From contig CANNDL010000003.1 of assembly GCA_947503435.1 (NCBI GenBank), forward strand, positions 62,001 to 126,000: a DNA stretch of 64,000 nucleotides, read 5' to 3'. Of this stretch, positions 63,841 through 64,000 are shown piece by piece; positions within the stretch are counted from its first letter, which is position 1; each line of letters starts with the position of its first letter. The notes below the pieces were generated by a model. That model saw only the letters and a list, made by a program, of their open reading frames with translations. It was not told where the DNA came from and did no database searches. The position numbers and the translations under genes were made by a program. This DNA is from an uncultured Kangiella sp. (GTDB lineage Bacteria > Pseudomonadota > Gammaproteobacteria > Enterobacterales > Kangiellaceae).

Positions 63841-64000
63841 TTATAACCAGTCGGTTAAGACAAAGCCAACGCCTAGGCGATTTGTACGGCGATTATAATC
63901 AATTAAGCTTTCGCCATAACCGTTAAAATACTGCACATAACCCCGTAACTTTCCTTTTTCGTCCAACGGGAATGTCCAATCAAATTGCATCGCGCCTTTA
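63841..64000 (-). CDS. pldA: Outer-membrane phospholipase A, C-terminal end only
   Basis: The last 52 residues are visible before the right edge: [17 protein letters not shown] (about 33 residues from the end) and [10 protein letters not shown] at the C-terminus match OMPLA. In the complete protein a 12-strand barrel hydrolyses phospholipids in the outer leaflet. The catalytic residues are outside the window. Confidence 0.88.
   Translation of the reverse strand, partial: KGAMQFDWTFPLDEKGKLRGYVQYFNGYGESLIDYNRRTNRLGVGFVLTDWL

Overview
The window looks like the chromosome of a marine gammaproteobacterium. The right half carries ordinary gammaproteobacterial housekeeping genes (fabV, mpl, ubiX, a yadGH-type ABC exporter, ppa, a pldA end). 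The DUF2333 gene, the pyrophosphate-linked enzymes and the large SpvB/RHS proteins would fit a relative of Kangiellaceae (Aliikangiella, Pleionea). That placement is an inference from gene content, not from a marker gene.

Region 1 (1 to about 32,730) is accessory DNA. It reads as an integrated genomic island whose right end is a duplicated tRNA-Ser-like 3' end at 32701-32727. Left to right it holds: the body of a secreted SpvB/RHS protein running off the left edge (minus); a small secreted protein and a giant hybrid two-component regulator (plus); a tightly coupled four-gene AT-rich cassette at 9500-14421 (DNA adenine methyltransferase with an HsdS-like tail, phosphoribosyltransferase-like protein, ORC/CDC6-like P-loop ATPase, and an unrecognised 301-residue protein), which I take to be an uncharacterised anti-phage or conflict system; a truncated integrase; a lipoprotein prolyl oligopeptidase; an excisionase-like and integrase pair; a 3577-residue polymorphic toxin with 13 fibronectin-like repeats, an RHS barrel and a C-terminal nuclease-like domain, followed by a probable immunity gene; about 1.5 kb of AT-rich noncoding DNA with inverted repeats; and two small coupled genes, the second resembling the MbcA/ParS/Xre antitoxin C-terminus.

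Region 2 (about 32,730 to 64,000) is core chromosome with higher GC and normal operons: a VWA protein, an acyl-CoA dehydrogenase, a DUF3592 and zinc-ribbon pair, fabV, a candidate small RNA, the minus-strand run mpl-ubiX-yadG-yadH-LON domain, a pyrophosphate-dependent phosphofructokinase, a TonB-like protein, an acetyltransferase, a rhomboid protease with a helical-repeat tail, a membrane pyrophosphatase and a soluble pyrophosphatase in divergent orientation, an ECF sigma and anti-sigma pair, an MBOAT/SGNH acyl-transfer pair, DUF2333, a copper chaperone, an FAH-family hydrolase, a metallo-beta-lactamase-fold hydrolase, an M20 peptidase, a membrane transporter-like protein, DUF202, and the 3' end of pldA at the right edge.

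Themes: the left island is specialised for conflict (toxins plus immunity, a putative defence cassette, mobility genes). The core segment contains three enzymes built around pyrophosphate (PPi-PFK, membrane PPase, soluble PPase) within 10 kb.
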